Positions 6,810 through 16,538 of a stretch of DNA of 64,000 nucleotides are shown here, in pieces. The position numbers and the translations under genes are program-made. The DNA is taken from the NCBI GenBank assembly GCA_934096235.1, contig CAKOLO010000004.1:62001-126000 (forward strand), in the 5' to 3' direction. The notes under the pieces are model-generated. The model was not told the DNA's origin and searched no databases. It was given only the letters and a program-made list of their open reading frames with translations. The first letter of the stretch is position 1. The number at the start of each line of letters is the position of its first letter. The stretch is from an uncultured Bacilli bacterium (GTDB lineage Bacteria; Bacillota_I; Bacilli_A; RF39; UBA660).

Positions 6810-7893
6810 TTAAGAAATCTTTTAGTTTTTTAGCTCTTGATGGGTGTCTTAGTTTTCTAAGAGCTTTTGCTTCGATTTGTCTAATTCTTTCACGAGTAAC
6901 TTTAAATTGTTTTCCTACTTCTTCTAGTGTGTGGCTTGAACCATCAAATAAACCAAATCTTAATTCTAATACTTCTTTTTCACGTACTGTTAATGTGTCT
7001 AATACTTCACGTAATTCATCTTTAAGTATTTCATATGTTGCGAATTCTTCTGGTGACATTGTTCTTTCATCAGCAAGGAAGTCTCCTAAATGTGAATCAT
7101 CTTCTTCACCTATTGGTGTTTCTAGTGATACTGGATCTTGACTAATTTTTCTAATCTCTGCGATTTTATCTACTGATAGACCCATTTTCTTAGATAGTTC
7201 TTGATCAGTTGGCTCTCTATTTAATTCTAGAGTCATTTGTCTTTCAATACGTGCCATTTTATTAATTGTTTCAACCATATGAACTGGTACACGAATTGTT
7301 CTTGCTTGATCTGCTAGTGCACGAGTTATAGCTTGACGGATCCACCATGTAGCATAAGTACTAAATTTATACCCTTTGTCATAGTCAAACTTTTCAACTG
7401 CTTTCATAAGACCAATATTTCCTTCTTGAATTAAGTCTAAGAATAAAAGTCCACGTCCTACATAACGTTTAGCAATTGAAACAACTAAACGAAGGTTAGA
7501 TTCTGCTAAAATATTTTTAGCTTTTTCATCTCCTGCTGCTACTCTTTTAGATAATTCTTGTTCTTCTTCTTGACTAAGAAGACTTATTTTACCTATTTCC
7601 TTTAAATACATTCTTACGTTATCATTAACGCTCATGTCTTTACTTTCATCTGGTACATTATCAATTATAATGTCATTTTTTAAATCTATTGGTGATCCAT
7701 CTTCTTCATCTTCAGCTCTTACTTCAATTTGATTTTCACTTAAAGCATTATATAGTTCATCTAATGCATTAGCATCTAAATCTAAATCAATAGTTTTCTT
7801 TGCTATTTGTTCGTAAGTTAAGTATCCTTGTTTTTTACCATCAATTACTAATTCTTTTAATCTTTCTTCAAATGTTTTAATATTATTTACCAT
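6802..7893 (-). CDS. rpoD: Primary sigma factor SigA (RpoD)
   Basis: A 363-residue housekeeping sigma factor. It has a short region 1.1, region 1.2 (NDNVRMYLKEIG), region 2 (SNLRLVVSIAKRYVGRGL, LIQEGNIGLMKAVEKFDY, FSTYATWWIRQAITRAL), region 3 (PVHMVETINKM) and region 4 (TLTVREKEVLELRFGL, TLEEVGKQFKVTRERIRQIEAKALRKLRHP). It recognises the TTGACA/TATAAT promoters seen throughout this window. It overlaps the dnaG 3' end by seven bases. Confidence 0.98.
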   Translation of the reverse strand: MVNNIKTFEERLKELVIDGKKQGYLTYEQIAKKTIDLDLDANALDELYNALSENQIEVRAEDEEDGSPIDLKNDIIIDNVPDESKDMSVNDNVRMYLKEIGKISLLSQEEEQELSKRVAAGDEKAKNILAESNLRLVVSIAKRYVGRGLLFLDLIQEGNIGLMKAVEKFDYDKGYKFSTYATWWIRQAITRALADQARTIRVPVHMVETINKMARIERQMTLELNREPTDQELSKKMGLSVDKIAEIRKISQDPVSLETPIGEEDDSHLGDFLADERTMSPEEFATYEILKDELREVLDTLTVREKEVLELRFGLFDGSSHTLEEVGKQFKVTRERIRQIEAKALRKLRHPSRAKKLKDFLIE

Positions 7894-9635
7894 TTTAACA
7901 CTTCCTTATTTATATTCTCTATTTTTTTAGCAATCTCTATTTTTTTATTTATATCTAAGGTGTCTTTCATTTCTTGTTTTAGTTTTTCAACTTGTTTTTT
8001 TACTGAGTATTCTTTTATAGTATTTATATAATCTTCAAGTTCTTCGTTTGTGTATTCTTTATTATTATGATAGTTTGTTACTTCTTCAAGTGTATCATTT
8101 AGCTCTTTATCTTCTAGTATTGAGTCTTCAAAGTCAAATAAATTAAAGTATCCATTATCATTTCTAAACTCAATTATTTTGTATGCTAGATTTGACCTTT
8201 TGTTGTCTATTAAATAACCAAGCGAATTTTCAAAGTATAATATAACATCATCATAATTTAACATTAAATATAATATTCTTATTTCACTTATATCATATTT
8301 ATTATATCTTTTTATTTCTTCTTGTTTCTTTGGTTCTTCTTTTTTCTTTTTGACTTCTTTTACTTTTATCTTATTTCTTATAACTGAGTCATCAATATCA
8401 AATTCTTTAGATATTTCATTTATTTTTAGTTCTCTTAAGATGTCATCATCTATTTGTTCTAAGGAATCTATTGCTTCATTTATATATTTACTTATTTCAA
8501 CTGAATCTTTCATATTCTTACTTGATTTTAAATATTTAAGTTTAAAATCTATGAATGAAAGTCTATTATTATAAGCTATATCGAATGCTTCTTTTCCTTT
8601 TTTACTTATGAATTCATCGCTATCTTTGTAATCTTCAAATACTATTACTGTTGAATCTATATTGTGTTTTAGAAGTTCATCTCCGATTTTAATTGTATTT
8701 GTGACTCCTGCTTCATCTTGATCTAAATTTAATATTACTTTGCATTTATATTTTAATATTTTATCTAGATGTTCTTTTGTAAATGCTGTTCCCATTAGAG
8801 CTACTACGTTTTTATAACCTATAGATGACATTCTTATCGTATCCATAAATCCTTCAGTAAGTACTATTTCTTTGCTTTGTCTAATAAATGTATCTGCATT
8901 ATTGATATTGTACAAAATACCACTTTTTTTAAATATTTCACTTTCTTTTGAATGAAGATATTTTGGTAAATGGTCATCTTTTAAGTCATCACCTAAATAT
9001 TTTCTTCCTGAAAAAGCTACTATATTATTATTTTCATCTATGATTGGAAATATTATTCTATTTTGAAATGTGTCATAGAAATTACCATTTATTTGTTTAA
9101 TTAGTCCTATATCATATAAATCTTCTTTTTTATATTTTTTAGATAAGATGTTATATAGTTTATTTGAACTAGAAAGGCCTATATTAAATTCGCTAATTAA
9201 TTCTTTAGACATATTTCTTTCAGTTAAGTATTTTAATGCTTCAGTTCCTTCTTTAGATAAAAGCGTGTTTTTGAAATATTTATTTACTGTGTCGTTAATT
9301 TCATAGTATGTTTGAAACCTTGTATTTACTTTTTTAACTTCTGTGTTGTCTATTTTTATTCCCACTCTATCAGCTAAAATTTTTATTGCTTCAAGTCTTG
9401 ATACTCCTTCTTTTCTTTCAACAAATGTGAATACATCTCCAGTGAAATTACATTTACCAAAACAAGTAAATATTTGTTCATCTGGTTTAACACTAAATGA
9501 AGGAGTTTTTTCTTTATGAAATGGACATAATGCTTTATTTCTACTATCAAGTTCTACGCCATAACTTCTTAAAACATCTTCTAATCTATTCCTAGATTTT
9601 ACTTCAGCAATGATTTTAGGACTAATATGTGCCAT
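7887..9635 (-). CDS. dnaG: DNA primase
   Basis: A 582-residue primase. It has an N-terminal zinc finger (CPFH...CFGKC, with three residues between the last two cysteines), the GDVFTFVERKEGVSR segment, then a TOPRIM core (IVLTEGFMDTI with the catalytic Glu, LNLDQDEAG with DxD) and a C-terminal helicase-interaction region rich in Lys/Glu. It makes RNA primers at the replication fork. The start is set at MAHISPKII because GGAGGG sits at the right distance; the frame opens 13 codons earlier without a ribosome site. First gene of the macromolecular synthesis operon. Confidence 0.96.
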   Translation of the reverse strand: MAHISPKIIAEVKSRNRLEDVLRSYGVELDSRNKALCPFHKEKTPSFSVKPDEQIFTCFGKCNFTGDVFTFVERKEGVSRLEAIKILADRVGIKIDNTEVKKVNTRFQTYYEINDTVNKYFKNTLLSKEGTEALKYLTERNMSKELISEFNIGLSSSNKLYNILSKKYKKEDLYDIGLIKQINGNFYDTFQNRIIFPIIDENNNIVAFSGRKYLGDDLKDDHLPKYLHSKESEIFKKSGILYNINNADTFIRQSKEIVLTEGFMDTIRMSSIGYKNVVALMGTAFTKEHLDKILKYKCKVILNLDQDEAGVTNTIKIGDELLKHNIDSTVIVFEDYKDSDEFISKKGKEAFDIAYNNRLSFIDFKLKYLKSSKNMKDSVEISKYINEAIDSLEQIDDDILRELKINEISKEFDIDDSVIRNKIKVKEVKKKKEEPKKQEEIKRYNKYDISEIRILYLMLNYDDVILYFENSLGYLIDNKRSNLAYKIIEFRNDNGYFNLFDFEDSILEDKELNDTLEEVTNYHNNKEYTNEELEDYINTIKEYSVKKQVEKLKQEMKDTLDINKKIEIAKKIENINKEVLKW

Positions 9636-9714
9636 TTTCCCTCCTAATAATATATATACGAAGAAAAGTTTCAAAACACTTCTTTTTTTTGTAATTTATT
9701 TAAAAAACGTTCAT

Positions 9715-9743
9715 ATTATATCATTTTTTAGCATAAAATTCAA
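9715..9743 (-). promoter_or_regulatory. Promoter of the dnaG-rpoD-trmK operon
   Basis: TTGAAT (9738-9743), 17 bp, TATAAT (9715-9720) on the minus strand. It leaves a leader of about 70 nt that contains AGAAGTGTTTT, also found at two other promoters in this window. Confidence 0.7.
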
Positions 9744-9763
9744 TTTATATTAATTTTTTTCAT

Positions 9764-9787
9764 TAAAAAAAGTGTTTTTTAACACTT
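9764..9787 (-). terminator. Terminator of the SH3-domain gene
   Basis: AAGTGTT (9770-9776)/AACACTT (9781-9787) with a T run on the minus-strand side. It lies just before the dnaG promoter. Confidence 0.7.
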
Positions 9788-11267
9788 ATTTTTTAGATTT
9801 ATTTTTTCTTCTTTTATTTATTAAAATTATTAAGATTATTGAAGTTATTGTTATTGATATAGCACTACCTATTCCAATATAAAGATGAGTATTATTTATT
9901 TTGTGTATTTCTTCAATTTTCTTTTTTGTTTCTTCTGTATTATTATTCTCTTCTTCTTTAACATTTTTTTTATTTATTACATTAAGTTTATAATTACTTT
10001 TATTTTTTATATCGTTTACTGAATATAATACTTTTGTTTTATTTGTATCATTCATCTCAAGTCTTATATATTCTAAATTGAATTCTCCATTTTCAAATAA
10101 CTTACTATCTATATCTATGTAAGGAGTTGCATCTATGTCTTTTAAATATATTAATTTATTTTCATTAGATTTATTTTTGAATACTAATAGTATCTTATCT
10201 ATTTTAGTATTGCTGTTATTATTTATTTTTATATTAACGTTAATTTTCTCATTAACTTTAATTTCATTTGATGATAAAGTTACATTTTCAATATTTATAT
10301 TTTCTTTATAATTTTTTTCAATATCACTTTTACTACTCAAATCATTTTCTAAGTCTTCATCAGTTATTTCATCATCTAATTCCTCGAGTACTATCCATCC
10401 TTTTTTTCCATTATATGTAATATAATAATAATCAGAATAGTCATCACCTGAAGTAAATTCTGCTTTTAATGTTGTTCCTTTTTTTATTTTTGATATAACT
10501 TTTGAATTTTCCGCTAGTGTTTCTTTAAACTCAACATCTTTTTTTAATTTAATGGTTTCATTTGTTGGAAATCCTAAATTATATACAAAATACATTTTAT
10601 CATTGTATTTCACATAATATTTATTTTTTGTACTTATTCCACTACAATAATATTCATCTATTATTGTATTTTGTTTTATATCACTCATATCATCATCAAA
10701 TGTTATTACGATTGCTTTTTCTTTAGTATAGCCATATACTGTTTCATAGTCTACATTATATATCCATCCACTTTTTCCATTATATGTTACATACAACCAA
10801 GGCATTCCTTCTTCATTATCTACATAATATTCTGCATAAAGTTTTGTTCTATTTGGAATTGTAGTTATAATGTCATATTTTTTTGCTGGGCCTTTATATA
10901 ATTTTATACCTTTACTAGATATAACTGTTACATCTAATTTTGATGGAAATTTAGTAATTCCTTTATTGTTATAGTCCATTATGTTGAAATCTTTATTATA
11001 TAGTTCAAAGTCTTTATAACTTATATCATCAAAGCAATCCAAATCATTATAAATATATCTTAAAAATAGTGTATCTTCAATATCATATGATTCCTCTACT
11101 TCTATTATTGAACCATAAGGTATTTTTTCATCTTTGCATTCTAGTCCTTCTTTTTTTGTTACTACTGCTTTATATCGTACAGTAGCTGGTGATCCATGAT
11201 TTGCTTTTATACAGCATGGACTTAATAGTATCATACCTATCAAAATAATTAATAATTTCTTTTTCAT
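9786..11267 (-). CDS. Membrane-anchored surface protein with SH3-like repeats
   Basis: A 493-residue protein with a signal peptide (residues 1-22), SH3b-like units (around residues 110-175, recognisable as KLYKGPAKKYDIITTIPNRTKL...WLYVTYNGKSGWIY, and 240-300, EFKETLAENSKVISKIKKGTTLKAEF...YYITYNGKKGWIV), a Lys/Asn-rich beta-type region, and a C-terminal membrane helix (~465-485) with a basic tail. Such proteins usually bind cell-wall peptides on the outside of the cell; no catalytic domain is visible. It lies just downstream of a small membrane protein gene, with nine bases between them. Specific ligand unknown. Confidence 0.8.
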   Translation of the reverse strand: MKKKLLIILIGMILLSPCCIKANHGSPATVRYKAVVTKKEGLECKDEKIPYGSIIEVEESYDIEDTLFLRYIYNDLDCFDDISYKDFELYNKDFNIMDYNNKGITKFPSKLDVTVISSKGIKLYKGPAKKYDIITTIPNRTKLYAEYYVDNEEGMPWLYVTYNGKSGWIYNVDYETVYGYTKEKAIVITFDDDMSDIKQNTIIDEYYCSGISTKNKYYVKYNDKMYFVYNLGFPTNETIKLKKDVEFKETLAENSKVISKIKKGTTLKAEFTSGDDYSDYYYITYNGKKGWIVLEELDDEITDEDLENDLSSKSDIEKNYKENINIENVTLSSNEIKVNEKINVNIKINNNSNTKIDKILLVFKNKSNENKLIYLKDIDATPYIDIDSKLFENGEFNLEYIRLEMNDTNKTKVLYSVNDIKNKSNYKLNVINKKNVKEEENNNTEETKKKIEEIHKINNTHLYIGIGSAISITITSIILIILINKRRKNKSKK

Positions 11268-11276
11268 AAACGCTCC

Positions 11277-11633
11277 TTAATAAATTAAATAATTTATAAT
11301 TTCACCAATAAGGAATGATGATGCATTTAATATTAGTGATAATATATATGGATTTTTCTTATTAAATTTTAATATTTTTTTATATGTAAGTCCTTCTATA
11401 ATGACAACTAGAATTTCCATAATTATTATAGAAATCGTTCTATTATATGTTTTATTGTAAGTTATATATGTTATTAATGAAACTAGTAATGGATTTGTCA
11501 TTGTATTGACCAGTATTATATTTAATATATCCTTTTTATCTCTTACTCCTAAAATTAGTGCTAATAAAAGTTCAATTATTATTGTAGATAATAGGCATCT
11601 TATCATTACTACTGGAAGTTCATCTATTGTCAT
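11277..11633 (-). CDS. Small integral membrane protein, unknown
   Basis: 118 residues almost wholly hydrophobic, with about four membrane helices and a conserved-looking NTMTNPLLVSLITYITYN segment between helices one and two. No family is recognised with confidence. It precedes the SH3 protein by nine bases, so the two are probably expressed together and may work on the envelope as a pair (inference). Confidence 0.7.
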   Translation of the reverse strand: MTIDELPVVMIRCLLSTIIIELLLALILGVRDKKDILNIILVNTMTNPLLVSLITYITYNKTYNRTISIIIMEILVVIIEGLTYKKILKFNKKNPYILSLILNASSFLIGEIINYLIY

Positions 11634-11683
11634 TAACCCACTCCTATTATATTTATAATATCACAATACACTTTTTTTGTCAT

Positions 11684-11707
11684 TAAAAAAGTCAGTATTG
11701 ACTGACT
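11684..11707 (-). terminator. Terminator of the hrcA-dnaJ operon
   Basis: AGTCAGT (11690-11696)/ACTGACT (11701-11707) followed by six T on the minus strand, right at the dnaJ stop codon. Confidence 0.8.
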
Positions 11708-12848
11708 ATTTATTTAATTTAGCAAATTTTTTGAATTCACTTGAATCTTCTAAATCAGTTTCTTCAAGTTCTTCTAAAATTTGTTTTTGTTTTCTTGATA
11801 GACTTGTTGGAATTATTAATTTAAGTACACAATAGAAGTCTCCTTTTTTCCAAGAATCAGGGTTATTTATACCTTTTCCTTTTATTCTAAGAATATCTCC
11901 TGGTTGACTTCCATCTTTTATTTTTAAATCTACGTATCCATCAATTGTTTTAATTGTTTTAGTTGTTCCAAGACACAAATCTGTTATTGTAACTGGTACT
12001 TCTAGGTATATATCATTGCCTTCTCTTTTATAATTATCATCTGGTGTTATTCTTATTTCAAGATATAAATCTCCATTTGGGCCTCCATTTATTCCTGGTT
12101 CACCTTTTCCACTTAATCTTAGTTGTTCTCCATTATCTATACCTGCTGGAATATCAATTGTAATTGTTTTATGTACTTTGATTTTTCCATTTCCTTTACA
12201 TGTATTACATCTAGTTTTGTATGTTTTACCTTTTCCATTACATTCAGGACAAACTGTTCTACTTTGCATTGCTCCAAAGATTGTATTGGTTTGTCTTATA
12301 ACATATCCAGAACCATTACATTCTGAACAAGTTGTTTCTCCATGTCCTCCTGCTCCATCACAATCTTCGCAGTTTTCATAATATTCTAGATCTATATCTT
12401 TTTTACAACCATAAACTGCTTCCATAAAGTCTATTTTCATTCCATATAGTGTATCGCTGCCTTTACGAGCTCTTGATGATGATTTACTTCCACCACCAAA
12501 GCTACTAAACGAACTAAAACCTGAGCCACCAAATAAATCATCAAATATATCACTGAAGTCGAAGTTACCGAATGGATTAGCTCCGCCTCCATAATTAGCT
12601 CCGCCTCCTGCATTTCCATAAGGATTTTCAAATGCTGCGTGACCATATTTATCATATTTAGCACGATTATCTTTATCTGAAAGGCATGCATATGCTTCTT
12701 GTGCTTCTTTAAATTTTTCTGGTGCGTCTGGGCTCTTATTTAAATCTGGATGAAATTCTTTTGCTTTTTTTCTAAAAGCACTTTTTATTTCAGCTTCAGT
12801 TGCATCTTTAGATACGCCTAAAACTTCATAATAATCTCTTTTTGCCAT
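11706..12848 (-). CDS. dnaJ: Chaperone protein DnaJ
   Basis: A 380-residue type I Hsp40. It has the J domain (residues 3-68) with HPD in FHPDLNK, a Gly/Phe/Ser-rich linker (~75-125), four CxxCxGxG-type zinc motifs (CEDCDGAG, CSECNGSG, CPECNGKG, CNTCKGNG) and the C-terminal substrate-binding domains. It stimulates DnaK ATPase and delivers clients. Last gene of the hrcA operon. Three bases separate it from pepF, so it is co-transcribed through that inserted gene. Confidence 0.97.
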   Translation of the reverse strand: MAKRDYYEVLGVSKDATEAEIKSAFRKKAKEFHPDLNKSPDAPEKFKEAQEAYACLSDKDNRAKYDKYGHAAFENPYGNAGGGANYGGGANPFGNFDFSDIFDDLFGGSGFSSFSSFGGGSKSSSRARKGSDTLYGMKIDFMEAVYGCKKDIDLEYYENCEDCDGAGGHGETTCSECNGSGYVIRQTNTIFGAMQSRTVCPECNGKGKTYKTRCNTCKGNGKIKVHKTITIDIPAGIDNGEQLRLSGKGEPGINGGPNGDLYLEIRITPDDNYKREGNDIYLEVPVTITDLCLGTTKTIKTIDGYVDLKIKDGSQPGDILRIKGKGINNPDSWKKGDFYCVLKLIIPTSLSRKQKQILEELEETDLEDSSEFKKFAKLNK

Positions 12849-12850
12849 AA

Positions 12851-14617
12851 CTAATCTCCATTCATATATTCATTTAGTAATTTTACTTTTTCATTAAATA
12901 ATTGGAATGCCTTATCTAGTGTATTCTCATCAGTTAAATCTATTCCAAGTTTATTTAATAATTCTAGTGGATAATCACTACAACCACCACTTAAAAATTT
13001 TATATATTTATCTTTAAAGTTTTTATCGTTTTCAATTTTATCTGCGATTAGAAGTGCACTTATAAATCCAGTAGCATATTTATAAACATAGAATGAACTA
13101 TAAAAATGAGGTATTTTTGACCATTCATATTGAATATCTTTATCTACTACTACTGCACCACCAAATTCTTTTTTATTTAAATCATAGTATGTCTTACATA
13201 ATAAATCTTTAGTTATTGCTTCGCCGTTTTCATATTTTTTATGAATGATATATTCAAATTCTGCGAACATTGTTTGTCTATAAACTGTTCCTTTAAATTT
13301 ATCTAAAAATTCTACTAAATAGTATATTATTTCATCTTTATTAGTACTATTTTTAATTAAGTAATTAGAAAGTAATACTTCATTTACAGTTGATGCTATT
13401 TCTGCTAAAAATATTGGATAGTCTGCGTTTATATAGTCTTGTTTTTTATTACTATAATAACTATGCATAGCGTGTCCCATCTCATGAGCAAGTGTACTTA
13501 CTGAATCAATATCATTTTCATAGTTTAATGATACATAAGGTTCAACACCATATGTTGCCCATTCAAATGCTCCACTTCTTTTTGCTTTTTTAGGATATAC
13601 ATCTACTGCATTATTATTTAAAAGTCTATTAAATTCTTTTAAATATTCTTCTCCAAGCGGAGTAAGTGCTTTATTAATAATATCAATGCCATCTTCATAT
13701 GGTATATTCTTTTTAGGCATAGAAGATATATTTGCATATGTATCATATAAATGTAATTTATATCCTAGTTTTTTTCCTTTTAATTTATAATATTCTTTTA
13801 AGTATTTAGTACTTTTATTAGTTATCTTTATTAAATTTTCATATAGTTTGGTACTAACTTTATCGCTAAATAAATACATTTCTAAAATACTATTATATTT
13901 TCTTGTTTTAGCAAGAAATGCGTTCGTTTTAACTTTTCCGGCATATAAAGCGCTTAAAGTATTTATATGATTTTCATAGTATTTGTTATCTTTTTTAAAT
14001 GCATTTTTTCTTACATTTCTGTTGATTGAAGTTATGAATCTACCATAGTTTGAACTGGTTAATTCTGTGTTTCTACCATCTTCGTCTTTGATAGTACCTA
14101 ATTTTATATCAACATTATTAAGTGCGTTAAATGCATCCCTTGATGTAGTGAAGGTTTCACTAACATTTGAAAGTAATAGTTCTTCTTGTTCACTAAGTAT
14201 ATGTTCTTTCCTTCTAAATATTTTTTCAAATGCAAATCTGTATTTTTCTAATTCTTTATCTTCTGATAATAATTTTTGTACTTCTTCATAATCTTTACTT
14301 AGAATTTCTGGAGTTACAAATGTTCTAATGCTTGAAGATTTATTCATAATATTGTTAGCTTTTTCTTTCTTTTGAAGAAAATCTTCATTACTCATATCAT
14401 CATAATAACCTAGGTATGCATAAATATATATTCTTTCTGTTAACATATCTATTTCAGTATCTAGTTTTAGGAATTCAAGTAATGTATTTGAACTTTCAAA
14501 TATTTTTCCTTTGTATTTCACTATTTCGTTTAATAATGAGTTTACTTTATCAATACTTTTATTAAATTCTTCATCATTTTTAAATAATTTTGTTAAATCC
14601 CATTTGTATTTATCCAT
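12851..14617 (-). CDS. pepF: Oligoendopeptidase F (M3 metallopeptidase)
   Basis: A 588-residue cytosolic zinc peptidase that cuts short peptides. The HEMGH motif in TLAHEMGHAMHSYYS supplies two zinc ligands, and the downstream AEIASTVNE supplies the third. The N-terminal half is the helical M3_N-type domain. Length fits the family (about 600). It lies between dnaK and dnaJ, an unusual guest in a heat-shock operon; use in clearing peptides from misfolded proteins is a reasonable inference. Confidence 0.93.
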   Translation of the reverse strand: MDKYKWDLTKLFKNDEEFNKSIDKVNSLLNEIVKYKGKIFESSNTLLEFLKLDTEIDMLTERIYIYAYLGYYDDMSNEDFLQKKEKANNIMNKSSSIRTFVTPEILSKDYEEVQKLLSEDKELEKYRFAFEKIFRRKEHILSEQEELLLSNVSETFTTSRDAFNALNNVDIKLGTIKDEDGRNTELTSSNYGRFITSINRNVRKNAFKKDNKYYENHINTLSALYAGKVKTNAFLAKTRKYNSILEMYLFSDKVSTKLYENLIKITNKSTKYLKEYYKLKGKKLGYKLHLYDTYANISSMPKKNIPYEDGIDIINKALTPLGEEYLKEFNRLLNNNAVDVYPKKAKRSGAFEWATYGVEPYVSLNYENDIDSVSTLAHEMGHAMHSYYSNKKQDYINADYPIFLAEIASTVNEVLLSNYLIKNSTNKDEIIYYLVEFLDKFKGTVYRQTMFAEFEYIIHKKYENGEAITKDLLCKTYYDLNKKEFGGAVVVDKDIQYEWSKIPHFYSSFYVYKYATGFISALLIADKIENDKNFKDKYIKFLSGGCSDYPLELLNKLGIDLTDENTLDKAFQLFNEKVKLLNEYMNGD

Positions 14618-14640
14618 AAATTCTCCTTTTATATAAATTA

Positions 14641-14662
14641 AGGGCTCAAGTGTTTGAGCCCC
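14641..14662 (-). terminator. Hairpin between dnaK and pepF (possible attenuator)
   Basis: GGGCTCAA (14642-14649)/TTGAGCCC (14654-14661), 8 bp, G+C-rich for this genome. It is followed on the minus strand by TTAATTTATAT, not a solid T run. It is more likely a partial terminator or RNA-stability element that lowers pepF-dnaJ output relative to dnaK. Confidence 0.5.
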
Positions 14663-14682
14663 TAACTCAGTTAATCATCTAA

Positions 14683-16521
14683 TTATTTTTCTTCGAATTC
14701 AGCATCTTTTACGTTGTCTTTTTTATCTTTTTTATCTTCAGTTTCTTCAGATGCATTTTCACTTGCTTTTTGAGATTCAGCAGCTTGTTCTTGATATACT
14801 CTACTTGATAATTCCATTACTTTCTTAGAAAGTTCTTCACTTGCACTCTTGATTTCATCTGTATCATCTTTTTCTAGAGCATCTTTTGTATTTTTAACAA
14901 GTTTTTCTATTTCTTCTTTTTCATCATCTTTTACTTTGTCTCCAAAGTCTTTTAATGTTTTTTCAGCAGCAAATACCATTTGTTCTGCATCATTCTTAAC
15001 TTCTGCAGCTTCTTTACGTTTGTTATCTGCTTCTTTATTAGCTTCTGCTTCTTTCATCATTCTATCGATTTCTTCATCACTTAGATTTGAAGATGCGGTA
15101 ATTGTAATTGCTTGTTCTTTATTAGTTCCTAAATCTTTAGCTTTAACATTAACAATACCATTTGCATCAATATCGAATGATACTTCAATTTGTGGTACTC
15201 CTCTTGGAGCTGGTGGTATGTTAGTTAATTGGAAGTGTCCTAATGTCTTATTATCAGCGGCCATTGGTCTTTCACCTTGTAAGATATGAATATCTACAGC
15301 AGGTTGATTATCAGCAGCAGTACTGAATACTTGACTCTTAGTTGTTGGGATAGTTGTATTTCTTGGAATTAATACGGTCATAACGTTTCCTAATGTTTCA
15401 ATACCTAATGATAGAGGTGTAACATCTAGTAATACTAAGTCGTTAACTTCTCCAGTTAATACACCACCTTGAATAGCAGCACCCATAGCAACTACTTCAT
15501 CTGGGTTAACTTCTTTACTTCCTTCTTTTCCTAATTCTTCTTTAACTAAATCTTGAACACATGGTATTCTAGTTGATCCACCAACAAGTAATACTTTATC
15601 AATGTCATTCTTAGTTAATTTAGCTTCTTTAAGAGCATCTCTAACTGGTTTTCTAGTAGATTCTACTAAGTCACTAATTAATTCTTCAAATTTAGCTCTT
15701 GTTAATGTCATATCAACATGTAATGGGCCATTTTCACCTTGTGTAATGAATGGTAAACTAATTTGTGTAGTCTTAACACCACTTAAATCCTTTTTAGCTT
15801 TTTCTGCTCCTTCTTTTAATCTTTGCATAGCTAATTTATCTTTAGATAAGTCAATTCCGTTTTCTTTCTTGAATTCACTAATGATATAATCCATAATTAC
15901 TTTATCGAAATCATCTCCACCTAGATGATTGTTACCACTTGTAGCTTTAACTTCAAATACACCATCACCTAATTCTAGAATTGAAACATCAAATGTTCCA
16001 CCACCTAAATCGTATACTAGAACAGTATGAGCATTTTCTTGTTTATCAAGTCCATAAGCTAATGCAGCAGCTGTTGGTTCATTAATAATTCTTTCAACAT
16101 CTAATCCTGCAATTTTACCTGCATTTTTAGTAGCTTGTCTTTGAGCATCATTGAAGTATGCTGGAACAGTAATAACTGCTTTAGTAACTTCTCCACCTAA
16201 ATAAGCTTCTGCAGTTTCTTTTAAATTCATAAGAATTTTAGCACTTATTTCTTCTGGTGTATATTTTTTTCCTTCTGCTTCTACTTTTTCACTAGTACCC
16301 ATTAATCTTTTAATAGAACTAATTACATTTGTTGAAGTTTGAGCTTCACGTTTTGCAACATCTCCAACTCTTACTTCTCCATTTTTAAAACTTACTACTG
16401 AAGGTGTTGTTCTATTTCCTTCAGCATTTGGGATAACCTTTGGTTCTCCACCTTCTAGTACAGCAACACAACTGTTTGTTGTACCTAAATCTATACCTAT
16501 AACTTTATTAATTTTTGCCAT
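14683..16521 (-). CDS. dnaK: Chaperone protein DnaK (Hsp70)
   Basis: A 612-residue Hsp70. It has the ATPase domain with GIDLGTTNSCVAV, the phosphate loop VLVYDLGGGTFDVSIL, VNEPTAAALAYG-type segment (IINEPTAAALAYGL) and VLLVGGSTRIPCVQ; then the substrate domain after LLDVTPLSLGIET, and an acidic, Lys/Glu-rich lid and tail. Gram-positive type, lacking the small insertion of proteobacterial DnaK. Central gene of the heat-shock operon. Confidence 0.98.
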   Translation of the reverse strand: MAKINKVIGIDLGTTNSCVAVLEGGEPKVIPNAEGNRTTPSVVSFKNGEVRVGDVAKREAQTSTNVISSIKRLMGTSEKVEAEGKKYTPEEISAKILMNLKETAEAYLGGEVTKAVITVPAYFNDAQRQATKNAGKIAGLDVERIINEPTAAALAYGLDKQENAHTVLVYDLGGGTFDVSILELGDGVFEVKATSGNNHLGGDDFDKVIMDYIISEFKKENGIDLSKDKLAMQRLKEGAEKAKKDLSGVKTTQISLPFITQGENGPLHVDMTLTRAKFEELISDLVESTRKPVRDALKEAKLTKNDIDKVLLVGGSTRIPCVQDLVKEELGKEGSKEVNPDEVVAMGAAIQGGVLTGEVNDLVLLDVTPLSLGIETLGNVMTVLIPRNTTIPTTKSQVFSTAADNQPAVDIHILQGERPMAADNKTLGHFQLTNIPPAPRGVPQIEVSFDIDANGIVNVKAKDLGTNKEQAITITASSNLSDEEIDRMMKEAEANKEADNKRKEAAEVKNDAEQMVFAAEKTLKDFGDKVKDDEKEEIEKLVKNTKDALEKDDTDEIKSASEELSKKVMELSSRVYQEQAAESQKASENASEETEDKKDKKDNVKDAEFEEK

Positions 16522-16538
16522 AAATTTATCATCTCTCC

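Noticed and set aside
12437..12691. 84-codon minus-strand frame within dnaJ
   Set aside because: An alternative frame of the Gly/Phe-rich region of dnaJ; composition follows the host gene.
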